Of a stretch of DNA of 43,122 nucleotides, positions 32,127 to 41,392 are shown piece after piece. Position 1 is the stretch's first letter. Each line of letters starts with the position of its first letter. The position numbers were made by a program, and so were the translations under genes. The notes under the pieces are model-generated. The model saw only the letters and a list, made by a program, of their open reading frames with translations, was not told where the DNA came from and searched no databases. This stretch comes from Oceanobacillus bengalensis (lineage in GTDB: Bacteria > Bacillota > Bacilli > Bacillales > Amphibacillaceae), in the NCBI RefSeq assembly GCF_003628445.1, contig NZ_RBZO01000033.1:1-43122 (forward strand). The letters are read 5' to 3'.

Positions 32127-32951
32127 TTGAATAACACACAAAAATTACTGGAGAGACAGGCAAAAGAACATAAAAAGTTATTCGAAAAATTTATGATAGA
32201 TGAAAAATACCTTCATCTTCATGGTACGGAATTTCACATGGTGTTTTATTTGAAAGGAAAACGTAATACTGGTTTTGGACTTATTTCCCCTGATTCGAAT
32301 GTGCCATTAGACTCGTTTGATGATGCATTAGGGAAAATCGCTTTATTGTATACAAATGCAGGTAGTATCAATCAAAATGGTGGCCAGCGGGCAAGAATAA
32401 ACATGGATCCTTTCAACAGGACATGGGAATGTCTCGATAAGATATTACATGAAATAACACTATCAGATGAACAAAAATATAATTATGAGTACTGTTATCA
32501 AGCATTATCTCAAACTATGGAGCTACAAAAGGAACAAGTAAAATTATACGATGAATTTATACAATTGATGAGGATGAAAATTCACGAAGGTTTTCAAACG
32601 GAAGACATTGACTACATGCTAAATGTATCGGGTGAAATGGATTATATTCAATACAAACAACTAACAAGTGAATTCAATTCAATTGATAAGTATAAATACA
32701 TAAGTGAAGACATCCATCAAAAGAAAGAGCTTGCTAAGTTTGTAAGCTTTGAAGTTAAACGATATTTAAAGCAATTCGCAAGTGATAAACAAAAATTACA
32801 AGCTGAAATTCAAAAAGTTACATATGTTGACCAAATGGAGAAACTTACAAAAGAAGAGCATCTCGAATTGGTGAAACAAAAGATACTTCGTGAACAAGAA
32901 CAAGGAAATATAAATTTAAGAAAGGAAATCCGTTTTCCGAAATTTATCTAA
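32127..32951 (+). CDS. Hypothetical soluble protein, 274 aa
   Basis: I do not recognise this protein. TTG 32127 follows GGAAGGAAG by six bases, a convincing start. It has no signal peptide or membrane helix and is rich in Lys, Glu, Gln and Tyr. A more globular N-terminal part (about 30-110, with HGTEFHMVFYLKGKRNTGFG) is followed by a mostly helical C-terminal half (about 130-274), coiled-coil-like near 215-260. It stands alone behind the toxin locus, with no partner and no catalytic motif visible. Its setting in a defence-rich stretch makes an accessory or defence role possible, but nothing in the sequence proves it. The 250 bp after it hold no gene. Confidence 0.7.
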   Translation: MNNTQKLLERQAKEHKKLFEKFMIDEKYLHLHGTEFHMVFYLKGKRNTGFGLISPDSNVPLDSFDDALGKIALLYTNAGSINQNGGQRARINMDPFNRTWECLDKILHEITLSDEQKYNYEYCYQALSQTMELQKEQVKLYDEFIQLMRMKIHEGFQTEDIDYMLNVSGEMDYIQYKQLTSEFNSIDKYKYISEDIHQKKELAKFVSFEVKRYLKQFASDKQKLQAEIQKVTYVDQMEKLTKEEHLELVKQKILREQEQGNINLRKEIRFPKFI

Positions 32952-33205
32952 ACTTCATTAATGTTCAAATTAGAGCATCATAATGTGTTATTAGGTATTG
33001 CATCAATTCTGGCCTGTTCACCTGTCATTTAGCCCATTTATTTAACATTAGGAACACCACTTTTATATAAATTATTTCAGATTAATTATTAAATTTATAA
33101 GGTATTATAAATGTGGTGAAATTTTAAGTTTGTGATTCAATCTATTGAAAAGATACATAAAAAGAGGCTATGACAAAAGCCATACCCCCTACTGGACAAA
33201 CATTA

Positions 33206-33932
33206 TTATTTATTTTTGTCTGCATACACGGCCATCGCATCACGCATGAATTTGGCTAAGCCTTCACCAAATTTGTCGATGTTCTTGGTGAAGCGCTCAT
33301 CATCAATGTACATTTGACCTAATCCTTTGAATGCCTCAAGAGAGTAGTTCTCGAATGTGTTTAAGAACTGGTACCACTCCTTAATACTTTCTTGAGCCTC
33401 CTTGGAATCAGGTGAAAGATTGCGAATGGTAGCAAGGCTACGAAAAATTCCATTGAATTTTTCTTGATCAAAAGCAGTCATGTTTTTCGCTTTTTCATTT
33501 GCTTCATCGACTGCTTTATCACCCCACATTTCTCTTGCTTCTTTTTCATACAGGTTATGGCTTAAAGTCAAAGCCTTCGAATTTTTCTTGTTTTGACATT
33601 TGTATTTCTCCTTTCGAATGTTGAATGGTTTTTTCAATTGTCCTGATCATTTTATCGAGTCGGCTCTTTTTTTCTAGAAGCATTTTATGCTGAAGTTCCA
33701 GTGCTTCCTGCCGGTCAAATGATGGGCTATCAATGATTTCTTTGATTTTTTTTAAAGGGAAGCCGAGTTCTCTATAAAATAAGATTTGCTGCAGGGTTTC
33801 GAGATTCGCTTCAGAATATACACGATAACCAGCCTGAGTGGTTTCCTCTGGGATTAATAATCCGATTTCATCATAATGATGTAGTGTGCGCACACTAATT
33901 CCCACTAAATCAGCAACTTCCTTCACTTTCAT
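33206..33932 (-). pseudogene. TipAS-type MerR regulator gene with a single frameshift
   Basis: The first part (ATG 33932, GGGAG site upstream) encodes a MerR helix-turn-helix (KEVADLVGISVRTLHHYDEIGLL, split here as residues 4-26) and dimerisation helix, then the start of a TipAS domain ending GFDFKP at a stop near 33555. The rest of the TipAS domain (NLYEKEAREMWGDKAVDEAN to the C-terminus at 33206) is in another frame. Removing one A in the TTTAAGC stretch at about 33562-33566 restores GFDFSHNLYEKEA, the normal family sequence, so one inserted base explains it. TipAS proteins bind peptide or other hydrophobic antibiotics and activate their own and efflux genes. The truncated product keeps the DNA-binding half. 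A sequencing error cannot be excluded. Confidence 0.8.
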
Positions 33933-33955
33933 CTTGTTCGCTCCCTTCACTAGTT

Positions 33956-33986
33956 ACTATAAAGTATCCCGTAACGTGAGAGTCAA
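33956..33986 (-). promoter_or_regulatory. MerR-type promoter/operator with 19-bp spacer
   Basis: On the minus strand TTGACT (plus 33981-33986) and TATAGT (plus 33956-33961) are 19 bp apart, the overlong spacer typical of MerR-activated promoters. An imperfect dyad around CTCACGTTACGGGATAC lies in the spacer. It sits 24 bp before the MerR start, indicating autoregulation. Confidence 0.8.
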
Positions 33987-34216
33987 TATGAATGATAAAT
34001 TTATTTTTAATTATTAACATCAAGTTGCAAAGCTTCAATAAGGATATAAATCATTCCGCAGGGAGAAAAACACTATATAAGAACCTAGTAAGGGGACTGA
34101 CCCCGAAATTCTGTAAATGAATAACAAGCAGTATCTCACCTCACTAGTGTAAAATCCTATAAATTCAATGATTCCAGACTTGTTTCGACGACCTTGACTA
34201 CGGGGATCAAAAATAG

Positions 34217-34260
34217 AAAACCTCACAAATGTTACTACATCAACGTTTGTGGGTTTTTTA
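34217..34260. terminator. Stem-loop with T run
   Basis: AAAACCTCACAAA (34217-34229) pairs with TTTGTGGGTTTT (34246-34257) with a bulge, followed by TTTTA. It lies between the MerR gene and the SEC-C gene and shares layout and the TACATCAA core with the hairpin at 2061-2107. The rest of 33990-34350 contains a GGGGACTGACCCC small hairpin (34094-34106) and no gene. Confidence 0.6.
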
Positions 34261-34350
34261 TTTTCGAAAAACATTATATAAATAATTGTTTCATGGAATA
34301 CTAGAATAATATAACCATTTACTAAATAACAATTTAAAGGAGCGATAAAA

Positions 34351-34722
34351 GTGGCTAATTATAGATTAAAGACCCAACTAATAGAAGTAGTAGATAATCA
34401 ATTACGTGATAATGACCCGAAATGTACAAAGAGAACTTTAAATAGATTAATGGATTTCGGCTATACAAAGGATGAATCAAAAGAGATGATTGCGGCTGTA
34501 CTGACTGAGGAGATTTATGATGTTATGAATAGTAAAGAAAGATTTAATGAAAAGCGTTACTGCAAAAGACTAGCAAAACTTCCAGAGTACCTTGAAACGT
34601 ATTCTATGGATTCAGATTTGGAAGGGAATGTACAAGCTCCAGTGGTTAATGAACAGAAAATCGGTAGGAATGATCCTTGTTTATGTGGTAGTGGGGAAAA
34701 ATATAAGAAGTGTTGTGGTTGA
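34351..34722 (+). CDS. SEC-C motif protein (DUF1841-like N-terminus)
   Basis: This 123-aa protein has a helical N-terminal part (about 1-90, starting [19 protein letters not shown]) and ends in a complete SEC-C zinc motif, [16 protein letters not shown], with ligands Cys110, Cys112, Cys121 and Cys122. SEC-C motifs, first known from the SecA C-terminus, bind zinc and mediate contacts with proteins or nucleic acid. Short stand-alone proteins of this kind are common in Bacillaceae and lack a proven role. The GTG start follows AAAGGAG. It is a single gene. No unusual feature. Confidence 0.85.
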   Translation: MANYRLKTQLIEVVDNQLRDNDPKCTKRTLNRLMDFGYTKDESKEMIAAVLTEEIYDVMNSKERFNEKRYCKRLAKLPEYLETYSMDSDLEGNVQAPVVNEQKIGRNDPCLCGSGEKYKKCCG

Positions 34723-34992
34723 GGAATGCTGGTTATGGAATCTGATGCTATTTTCCCTTTTTCGGCTTTTTTTGGTATTATATTTTCACATATAAAAAAG
34801 GGGTCTATCATGCTGTTCAAAAATCCAGACTAGCTCTTGTGATTGGTAGTTTAGAATTATAAAAGCGAGTGGTAGAATTAGTGATTTGAGAAGTAGGGGA
34901 TTGCCCCTGAAACTCCCATCTCCTTTACTACGAATATTTTGATTCAGTCATCTATAGACTAGATATATATAGTCATAAAGGGGATGGGTCTT

Positions 34993-35229
34993 ATGGAAAG
35001 TTGGATTAAAAGCTTAAAAACGGATACGCCTCAAGAGGGTTTTGAATTAGCTATTAAGCTGGCACAAAAGGGAGTGGAATATACACAGCCTTCCGTTCCA
35101 GTTAGAAAGAAGCTACGGCCGAAGTATTCAAAGAATGCAGATAGTCTAATCGCCGCCTCACAAGTTATTTCGATTCATTTTCAAACAGTAGCTGCAGCAA
35201 ATAACTATTGGAAATCAAATTTTGAGTAA
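34993..35229 (+). CDS. Small hypothetical protein, 78 aa
   Basis: I do not recognise this protein. I use ATG 34993, nine bases after AAAGGGG; ATG 34984 directly abuts that site. The product is soluble and basic in the middle (VPVRKKLRPKYSKNADSLIA), with no cysteine pair, signal or membrane helix. A dyad GACTA/TAGTC spans 34957-34974 just upstream and could be an operator or promoter feature. The gap 34723-34956 contains no convincing gene. It converges with the cyclic-di-GMP gene on the other strand. Confidence 0.6.
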   Translation: MESWIKSLKTDTPQEGFELAIKLAQKGVEYTQPSVPVRKKLRPKYSKNADSLIAASQVISIHFQTVAAANNYWKSNFE

Positions 35230-35274
35230 TCTGCTTTAATGATGAAAAAACTGTCCCTCTATCCTTGAGCCCAA

Positions 35275-38055
35275 CTACCTCCCTATTTGCTTCACTTTTA
35301 GTTCCAACTCCTTTGCTGGGAGAGGATGGCTGAAAAAGTATCCTTGTCCGATGACGGAGAAGTTTTTTAAGACTTCTACTTGTTCTTTTGTTTCAATGCC
35401 TTCTATAATAATTCGTTTATGATTATTTGTTGCATCGATAATTGCACTCAGTATAGCCATTTTTCGTTCGTTATTTAATAAGTCATCAATAAGTGATTTA
35501 TCTATTTTAAGTGTGTCATAATCAAGATTAGCTATTAAGTATAAAGAAGAATAGCCTACTCCGAAGTCATCTATTGCAACCATAATCCCAAATTCTCTCA
35601 AATCTTTAATTGACTCGGATGATTCTTCAACATTAAACATGACCCTTTCCGTAATTTCGATTTCAAGAAATTTAGGGTTTATTTTCTCTTTCGATATGAT
35701 TTCTTTTACTTTCCGTACGAAATTAGAATCCCTAAATTGTCTTACTGATACATTAATAGAAATGGGGACGTTAAGTAATTCGTGTTTTTCCCATTGTTTG
35801 ATTTTGCGACAAGCCTCATTCATAACCCATTCTCCTATTTGAACAATGAGTCCTGTTTCCTCAGCAATTGGAATAAATTCATTAGGGGATACAAACCCGA
35901 ATGAAGGGTTCCATCGAAGTAGAGCTTCTATTCCTAACAGTTTTCCGGTTTGAATATCGACTTGTGGTTGATAGTAAAGTTTTAATTCTTTTTGTTTGAT
36001 TGCCTTTCGTAAGGAACGTTCTAATTTTAATCTACGAGTGACTTTCTCATTCAATTCCTTTGTGAAAAGCTGATAATTGTTTTTTCTCTGTTCCTTTGCT
36101 AAGTACATAGCTAAATCTGCTTGTTTAATCATTGATTCTAAATCCAGCTTGAAATCAGAATGTATGCTAATACCGATGCTGAGGGTGACAACAATTTCAT
36201 GTCCAAATAGGTTCATTGTCTGATTCATTACTTTAAGAATAAGTTTAGCCAATTGAATGGCCTCTTCTTCTGTTACATCCTCTAAAATAATAATAAATTC
36301 ATCTCCACCAATTCTTGCAATTTTGTCATGTTTACGAAGACATTTTATCAATCGTTCAGAGACGCGTCTTAGGAATAAATCCCCTATGTTGTGTCCAAGT
36401 GTATCATTAACATTTTTAAAATTATCAAAGTCAATAGAGAGGATCGCAATGGTTTGCTGGTGTACTTTTGTTTTCTCCACTACTTCAGAAATGTAGTTGT
36501 AAAACCATGTACGATTAGGAAGACCTGTAAGCTGATCTGTATAAGCAAGCTCTTCTATTTTCTTGAGTGCTGCTTTTTCTTTTGACATATCTTTAGCAAT
36601 TCCAAATACTCCGCTTACCATACCTTCTACGATAATTGGTATATTTGTAACATTTATTGGAATTCTCTCCCCATTTTTAGCAATAATCTCTATTTCGTAT
36701 TTTTGAGGTTTGCCTTCAAGCGCTTTTTTAAAGTTTTCATTCGTTATATCTAAATATTTAGAATCAACAACGTCATGATAAGACATTTGAAGTGAATCGT
36801 CCTTAGAGTAACCTAACATATCCCAGACGGTAGAATTAAATTCTGTATAGTGACCTTGTGGATTCATTGAGAAAACGAGATCTGGATTATATTCAAAGAG
36901 GGACCGGTACCGTTGTTTTTGCTCGGCCAATTCCCTTTTTACTTTCTTTTGTTCTGTAATGTCTCTTAGTACTAGCTGAAAGGCGGCTTTATTATCATAT
37001 CGTATTCCTATCCCTGCGATTTCTACATCAATAATGGAAGCCTTGAAGGTCATGATTTGTAACTCCATCGATTTTACTTGTTCCCCATTTTGTAATTTCT
37101 GAATACGATCCTCAACCACTGCTCTATATTGGGGGAGGATAAACTCAATAATTGACTTTCCAATTAGTTCATCTTTATTCGTTGCATGAATAATTTTTAA
37201 GCAGATTTCATTTACAAATAAAATTTCTTGTCCATCATGAACAACAATTGGTTGGGGAGATAGTTCAACAAGGTGGCGGTATCGCTCCTCGCTTTCCTTT
37301 ATTTGATTAAATAAACGTTTTGATTTTTTTAATGCACGATAGTCATGAAAGGCAGTAAATAGTGCAATAATCATGATAATAAGTGTGCTGCAAGAAAGAA
37401 GGATTCCTAATGTAAATGTATCAATCTCATTATTTAATGAATGGTCGTGGTTTTGCTCTGGAAAATGTGTTGCCTTTATACCTGCAAAGTGCATGATAGA
37501 AATAGTAAGCCCCAAAACAATTGCAACAAGTCCCTTGTTTACGTTTGAAATGTGTGGTCCCTCTTTCATTTTGGCAAATAATACAATAGAAATGATTGAG
37601 AACACGATCGAAATGAAAATGGAAAGGAAAAAATAAATTGATTGATATTGAATTTGAACAGGTTCATGCGTTGCAAATGTTGCTATGTAGTGTAGTAGAA
37701 TAATTCCAATACCAATCATAACTCCACTTAACACTATTTTTGCTTTTGTAAGGGGATCGGCATAAAGAATGTAAAATGCAGCAAATGCAGATAAAAGTGC
37801 ACTTAAGTAAGATAAAAATAAAAGGGATACATTATAAGTCATTGGAGAGTCGACATGAAAAGCAATTATTGCAATAAAATGCATGGAAAAGATACCGGTA
37901 CCCATCACTAATGTCCCAGAAATAATCCAGCTCATCTTTCTAGAGCGTTTACCATCAAAAATTCTTTCCACCAAAACTAAAGTAGTATATGAAGAGATTA
38001 CTGCAATAAATACAGAAAAAATTGCCAATAAAGGATTAAATGCTGCCTGAATCAT
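35275..38055 (-). CDS. MHYT-PAS-PAS-GGDEF-EAL cyclic-di-GMP signalling protein
   Basis: This 926-aa membrane protein (ATG 38055, with GGAGTGAG eight bases upstream; GTG 38067 is the longer option) starts with an MHYT sensor: seven membrane helices in about 1-235, with repeated motifs SMHFIAI, LLHYIAT and IMHFAG thought to bind copper or a gas. Two PAS domains follow (about 255-365 and 375-490). A GGDEF domain (about 500-660) has an intact RIGGDEF site, so it can make c-di-GMP; an EAL domain (about 670-920) has GIEALLRW, ITERVMF, IDDFGVGYSS and the KIDKS and EGIET segments, so it should also degrade it. Which activity wins cannot be told from sequence. It is a single gene. Confidence 0.93.
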   Translation of the reverse strand: MIQAAFNPLLAIFSVFIAVISSYTTLVLVERIFDGKRSRKMSWIISGTLVMGTGIFSMHFIAIIAFHVDSPMTYNVSLLFLSYLSALLSAFAAFYILYADPLTKAKIVLSGVMIGIGIILLHYIATFATHEPVQIQYQSIYFFLSIFISIVFSIISIVLFAKMKEGPHISNVNKGLVAIVLGLTISIMHFAGIKATHFPEQNHDHSLNNEIDTFTLGILLSCSTLIIMIIALFTAFHDYRALKKSKRLFNQIKESEERYRHLVELSPQPIVVHDGQEILFVNEICLKIIHATNKDELIGKSIIEFILPQYRAVVEDRIQKLQNGEQVKSMELQIMTFKASIIDVEIAGIGIRYDNKAAFQLVLRDITEQKKVKRELAEQKQRYRSLFEYNPDLVFSMNPQGHYTEFNSTVWDMLGYSKDDSLQMSYHDVVDSKYLDITNENFKKALEGKPQKYEIEIIAKNGERIPINVTNIPIIVEGMVSGVFGIAKDMSKEKAALKKIEELAYTDQLTGLPNRTWFYNYISEVVEKTKVHQQTIAILSIDFDNFKNVNDTLGHNIGDLFLRRVSERLIKCLRKHDKIARIGGDEFIIILEDVTEEEAIQLAKLILKVMNQTMNLFGHEIVVTLSIGISIHSDFKLDLESMIKQADLAMYLAKEQRKNNYQLFTKELNEKVTRRLKLERSLRKAIKQKELKLYYQPQVDIQTGKLLGIEALLRWNPSFGFVSPNEFIPIAEETGLIVQIGEWVMNEACRKIKQWEKHELLNVPISINVSVRQFRDSNFVRKVKEIISKEKINPKFLEIEITERVMFNVEESSESIKDLREFGIMVAIDDFGVGYSSLYLIANLDYDTLKIDKSLIDDLLNNERKMAILSAIIDATNNHKRIIIEGIETKEQVEVLKNFSVIGQGYFFSHPLPAKELELKVKQIGR

Positions 38056-38363
38056 TCCATAACTCACTCCATTTAGAAAAAAATTGTTGATTGCTCAGGT
38101 GACTTGGTTTAGTATTTCTCATAAATAGAATGTTTAACCTTAACTACTCGGTAGAGGATCATGACGGCTTTTTTCTGTTAGTCGCAAGTAGAGGGGAGGC
38201 AGAACCAGCTTGCAAGTTAAAATAGAACTCAAACATAAGTGACTTTGCAGTGAAACAATTGACCAGCTTTTCGAATACGCAAATCATTAATTTAAGAAAG
38301 ATGTAATCAAAAATTGTTGCCTGAAAGTGCCAGTAAAATAATAATAGATACTATCTTAACAAT

Positions 38364-38393
38364 CCTGTATAATTCGCTTATACAGGGTTTTTA
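38364..38393 (+). terminator. Orphan hairpin with T run upstream of the efflux gene
   Basis: CCTGTATAA (38364-38372) pairs with TTATACAGG (38378-38386), then GTTTTTAAG. No plus-strand gene lies upstream; the 410-bp gap 38056-38477 separates divergent genes. It may be an attenuator in the leader of the MFS gene, or end a small RNA. Nothing else recognisable was found in the gap. Confidence 0.6.
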
Positions 38394-38477
38394 AGCTTTA
38401 ATAAAAAAATTTGCAAACTATGATGGCAAACAAAATAAGTTTATTTATGCATTTGTTGCTAGAGGAGAACACAGAAG

Positions 38478-39680
38478 ATGAAAAAATATAATGTCACCTT
38501 AGGTTTACTACTATTGAATTTATTCATTGCGTTTTTGGGAATTGGTCTAGTTATACCAGTATTTCCAACGTTAATGAATGAGTTAGGAATTACTGGAACA
38601 ACGGTTGGTTATCTTACTGCAGCTTTTGCGATTGCTCAATTGATTGTTTCACCAATCTCAGGGAAGGCCGTAGATAAGTTTGGTAGAAAAATTATTATCG
38701 TCATCGGGTTATTTATATTCGGTATATCCGAATTTTTATTTGGATTAGGTACGAATATTGAAACATTATTCATTTCTCGTATATTAGGTGGAATTAGTGC
38801 TGCATTCATTATGCCAGCTGTTACAGCCTTTATAGCAGATATTACGACAAAGGAAACGCGCCCGAAGGCATTGGGTTATATGTCTGCTGCAATTAGTACA
38901 GGTTTTATCATTGGACCAGGCATAGGTGGATTTTTAGCGGAGATTGGAACACGAGTACCATTCTTCTTTGCTGGAGGGCTTGGTACAACTGCTGCAATCC
39001 TCTCTATTATTGTATTAACGGAGCCAAGGCGTGAGGAAGAAAGTAGTGATGTACTAGAATCTGAAGTGAAGATTTCTGGAATCAAACGTATCTTTGCACC
39101 AGGATATTTTATTGCTTTTATTTTAATATTTATTTCCTCTTTTGGTTTAGCGGCTTTTGATTCGTTCTTTAGTTTATTTACAGATCATAAGTTTCAGTTT
39201 ACACCAGGAGATATAGCCATTGTCATTTCAGGTGGTGCTGTTTTTGGTGCAATTGCACAAGTCATCCTTTTTGATAAGCTTACCCGAATTTGGGGTGAAA
39301 TTAAACTGATGCGTTACTGTTTAATATTATCTGCAATACTTGTCTTTTTCATGACTGTCGTTCAAACATACTGGTCTGTCTTGCTTGTTACATTTCTTGT
39401 TTTTGTGGGATTTGATTTATTCCGTCCAGCCGTTACGTCGTATCTTTCCAATATAGCTGGGAAAGAACAAGGTTTCGTCGGGGGAATGAACTCGATGTTT
39501 ACAAGTCTAGCAAACATCATGGGGCCAATTTTAGGTGGTATATTATTTGATATAGATATTCATTATCCTTACTATTTTTCTACTGTCGTACTTGTGGTAG
39601 GGATTGTTTTAACATTCCTCTGGAAGGCTCGGGGAAATGACAGTAGTCATAAAGCGATGACAAGAGTAACTGAGTCTTAA
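38478..39680 (+). CDS. NorA/Bmr-like MFS multidrug efflux transporter
   Basis: This 400-aa membrane protein has twelve predicted helices and the DHA1 drug-efflux motifs: GIGLVIPVFPTLMNELG in TM1, motif A GKAVDKFGRKIIIVIGL between TM2 and TM3, and the TM5 antiporter motif GFIIGPGIGGFLAE. It is closest in style to NorA/Bmr/Blt pumps, which export quinolones, dyes and other lipophilic cations with proton influx. AGAGGAG precedes the ATG. A hairpin with T run sits 85-115 bp upstream (38364) and may act as an attenuator. A bidirectional terminator follows at 39705. The substrate range is not predictable. Confidence 0.88.
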   Translation: MKKYNVTLGLLLLNLFIAFLGIGLVIPVFPTLMNELGITGTTVGYLTAAFAIAQLIVSPISGKAVDKFGRKIIIVIGLFIFGISEFLFGLGTNIETLFISRILGGISAAFIMPAVTAFIADITTKETRPKALGYMSAAISTGFIIGPGIGGFLAEIGTRVPFFFAGGLGTTAAILSIIVLTEPRREEESSDVLESEVKISGIKRIFAPGYFIAFILIFISSFGLAAFDSFFSLFTDHKFQFTPGDIAIVISGGAVFGAIAQVILFDKLTRIWGEIKLMRYCLILSAILVFFMTVVQTYWSVLLVTFLVFVGFDLFRPAVTSYLSNIAGKEQGFVGGMNSMFTSLANIMGPILGGILFDIDIHYPYYFSTVVLVVGIVLTFLWKARGNDSSHKAMTRVTES

Positions 39681-39704
39681 TCACTCATTATAGTATAGTA
39701 AAAA

Positions 39705-39737
39705 AGAGGCGCATGAATCATTCATGCGCCTCTTCTA
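39705..39737. terminator. Bidirectional terminator, twin A
   Basis: AGAGGCGCATGAA (39705-39717) and TTCATGCGCCTCT (39721-39733) form a perfect stem with a 3-base loop, with A and T runs outside. It separates the efflux gene from the convergent ABC operon. A near copy lies at 41900-41928. Confidence 0.9.
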
Positions 39738-39751
39738 TTTAGATGCTATTC

Positions 39752-40522
39752 TTACATCTTTATGGCAGCACGCTTCGTTAGCTGACGAATAAGAATAATC
39801 GTTATGAGAATAGTAACTACTACAAGGGCTGGTGCAAAGCCTTTTGGAACAAAATCTAATGTGGAAAAGCTTTCGAATAATGGTATATCAAGCATTAACC
39901 GTATCATGGAGTCCTTGAAAGCAATAATACCAATTGCAATAGCAATAAATAGTATCCCGAATACAACGTTTAAACGATAAAATGCAGCACCTATTAACCA
40001 GCCAACTAGATAAAATACGAAGAGATGTAGGCTGAATAATCCAAGGGAAAGAAGAATATTTGATTCTGGATTAATAAATGGTGTTAGTAGGAACGATAGC
40101 AAGATCTCACCAATAATATTACCGTCAATATCAATAGCGATTTCATCTAACTTAGGATCAGTTAATACAATATGCGTAAAAAAGTTTAAAATTAATTTTT
40201 CTATCAAACTAATAAGATAAGCAAGAATTGGCAGGACGATCGATAAACCAAGACTTGCAACAACATTTCCAAGGAAGTAGTCTTTACGCGTTACACCATT
40301 TTCTACATAATATGTCAGAAAAGCTATTGAAATAATACCGATGACTAGCATATAGATATTGGCTCCTACATAGCTGGCAGCATAAAATGTATCTACGTGT
40401 TCACTTAAGATAATTTTGCCAAGGTTAATTACTAGGAAAATACCGAGAGCCCAAAAAGTCCAAGTGAGTTGTACCCAAAATAAATCAAAGGAAACTTTGG
40501 GAAATAATTTAGGTTGATTCAT
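39752..40522 (-). CDS. ABC-2-type membrane permease of the GntR-ABC operon
   Basis: This 256-aa membrane protein has about six hydrophobic segments and ends in RQLTKRAAIKM. ATG 40522 follows AAAGGAGGAGG and lies one base after the stop of the ATPase gene; the longer frame to 40579 is a shadow. A periplasmic-side loop (about 125-150) is polar and acidic. It has no motif of its own and is identified as the permease partner by the operon (GntR, ATPase, permease), as in YtrABCDEF-like and similar Bacillus systems that respond to cell-wall antibiotics. The substrate is unknown. Confidence 0.78.
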   Translation of the reverse strand: MNQPKLFPKVSFDLFWVQLTWTFWALGIFLVINLGKIILSEHVDTFYAASYVGANIYMLVIGIISIAFLTYYVENGVTRKDYFLGNVVASLGLSIVLPILAYLISLIEKLILNFFTHIVLTDPKLDEIAIDIDGNIIGEILLSFLLTPFINPESNILLSLGLFSLHLFVFYLVGWLIGAAFYRLNVVFGILFIAIAIGIIAFKDSMIRLMLDIPLFESFSTLDFVPKGFAPALVVVTILITIILIRQLTKRAAIKM

Positions 40523-40523
40523 G

Positions 40524-41390
40524 TTAATCCTCCTCCTTTGTAAGCTGGATAAACAGATCTTGGAGTGAAACTGGACCAATCGTAAGCCCGAGTTCTAAAG
40601 CAGATAATCGATCGGCTTCACTTGTTTCACCATAAATGGTTACGGATCTTGTGTCTCCTAATTGTTCTTCATTGAGTATTTCTTTCCCCGCAGCAAACGT
40701 ATCCACAGATTGTTTACTACCAACTACGGTCACACCACGAGATACGATATCATCATAAGGTTCTTGAAGAAGTATCTTTCCTTCATTAATAATAATTACC
40801 TCATCAAATAAATAATCCATTTCAGAGACAAGGTGTGTAGATAGAATGATAATTCGCGGATGCAATTCTTGATCCTTTAATAGCTCTTTATAAAATAGAT
40901 CTCGTGCTGGTGCATCCATTCCAAGATATACCTCATCAAAAATGGTGATTGGTGATCGACTAGCTAATCCAACAACTACATTAAATGCAGATTGCTTTCC
41001 TTTTGATAGTTTTGCTACCGGTTTTTTACCTTCTAATTTGAATTTTTTTAGTAATTCCATCGCATATTCTAAATCAAAATGCGGACGGTAGCGTTTAATA
41101 TGTTCGATGATATTTGATGGAGGATCTGTTTCACCAGTAAAATCCTTATCGTACATTAATATTACCTCTTGCATTATCCGCGCGTTTTCAAACGGTTCTT
41201 CCCCATTAATGTGTAACTGGCCAGAAGTAGCTTCGCGAAATGAACCAATAATGGACAGGAGTGATGTTTTACCTGCACCATTTCTTCCGAGCAGACCGTA
41301 GATTTTTGGTTCGTTTATTTCAAAGTTTATGTCATGTAGTACAGCGTCACTTCCATAAGCAAGATGAAGGTTTGTAGCTTTGATATTCAT
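40524..41390 (-). CDS. ABC transporter ATP-binding protein
   Basis: This 288-aa ATPase has Walker A GRNGAGKT (35-42), signature LSKGKQ (128-133, in place of LSGGQ) and Walker B ITIFDEV (148-154), followed by the switch His in LSTHLVSEMD. The C-terminal 60 residues form an extra domain. The modified signature is common in YtrB-type ATPases controlled by GntR/YtrA regulators. It lies between the regulator (three bases upstream) and the permease (one base downstream), so all three are cotranscribed from the promoter at 41821-41849. It should power an efflux or cell-envelope function. Confidence 0.9.
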   Translation of the reverse strand: MNIKATNLHLAYGSDAVLHDINFEINEPKIYGLLGRNGAGKTSLLSIIGSFREATSGQLHINGEEPFENARIMQEVILMYDKDFTGETDPPSNIIEHIKRYRPHFDLEYAMELLKKFKLEGKKPVAKLSKGKQSAFNVVVGLASRSPITIFDEVYLGMDAPARDLFYKELLKDQELHPRIIILSTHLVSEMDYLFDEVIIINEGKILLQEPYDDIVSRGVTVVGSKQSVDTFAAGKEILNEEQLGDTRSVTIYGETSEADRLSALELGLTIGPVSLQDLFIQLTKEED

Positions 41391-41392
41391 GA

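Noticed and set aside
33162-33183. Possible terminator of the TipAS regulator
   Set aside because: Only a four-pair GGCT/AGCC stem; too weak to call, although a T-rich tract follows on the minus strand.
34035-34274. 79-codon minus-strand ORF
   Set aside because: Covers the hairpin and intergenic region, has no ribosome site and no family character.
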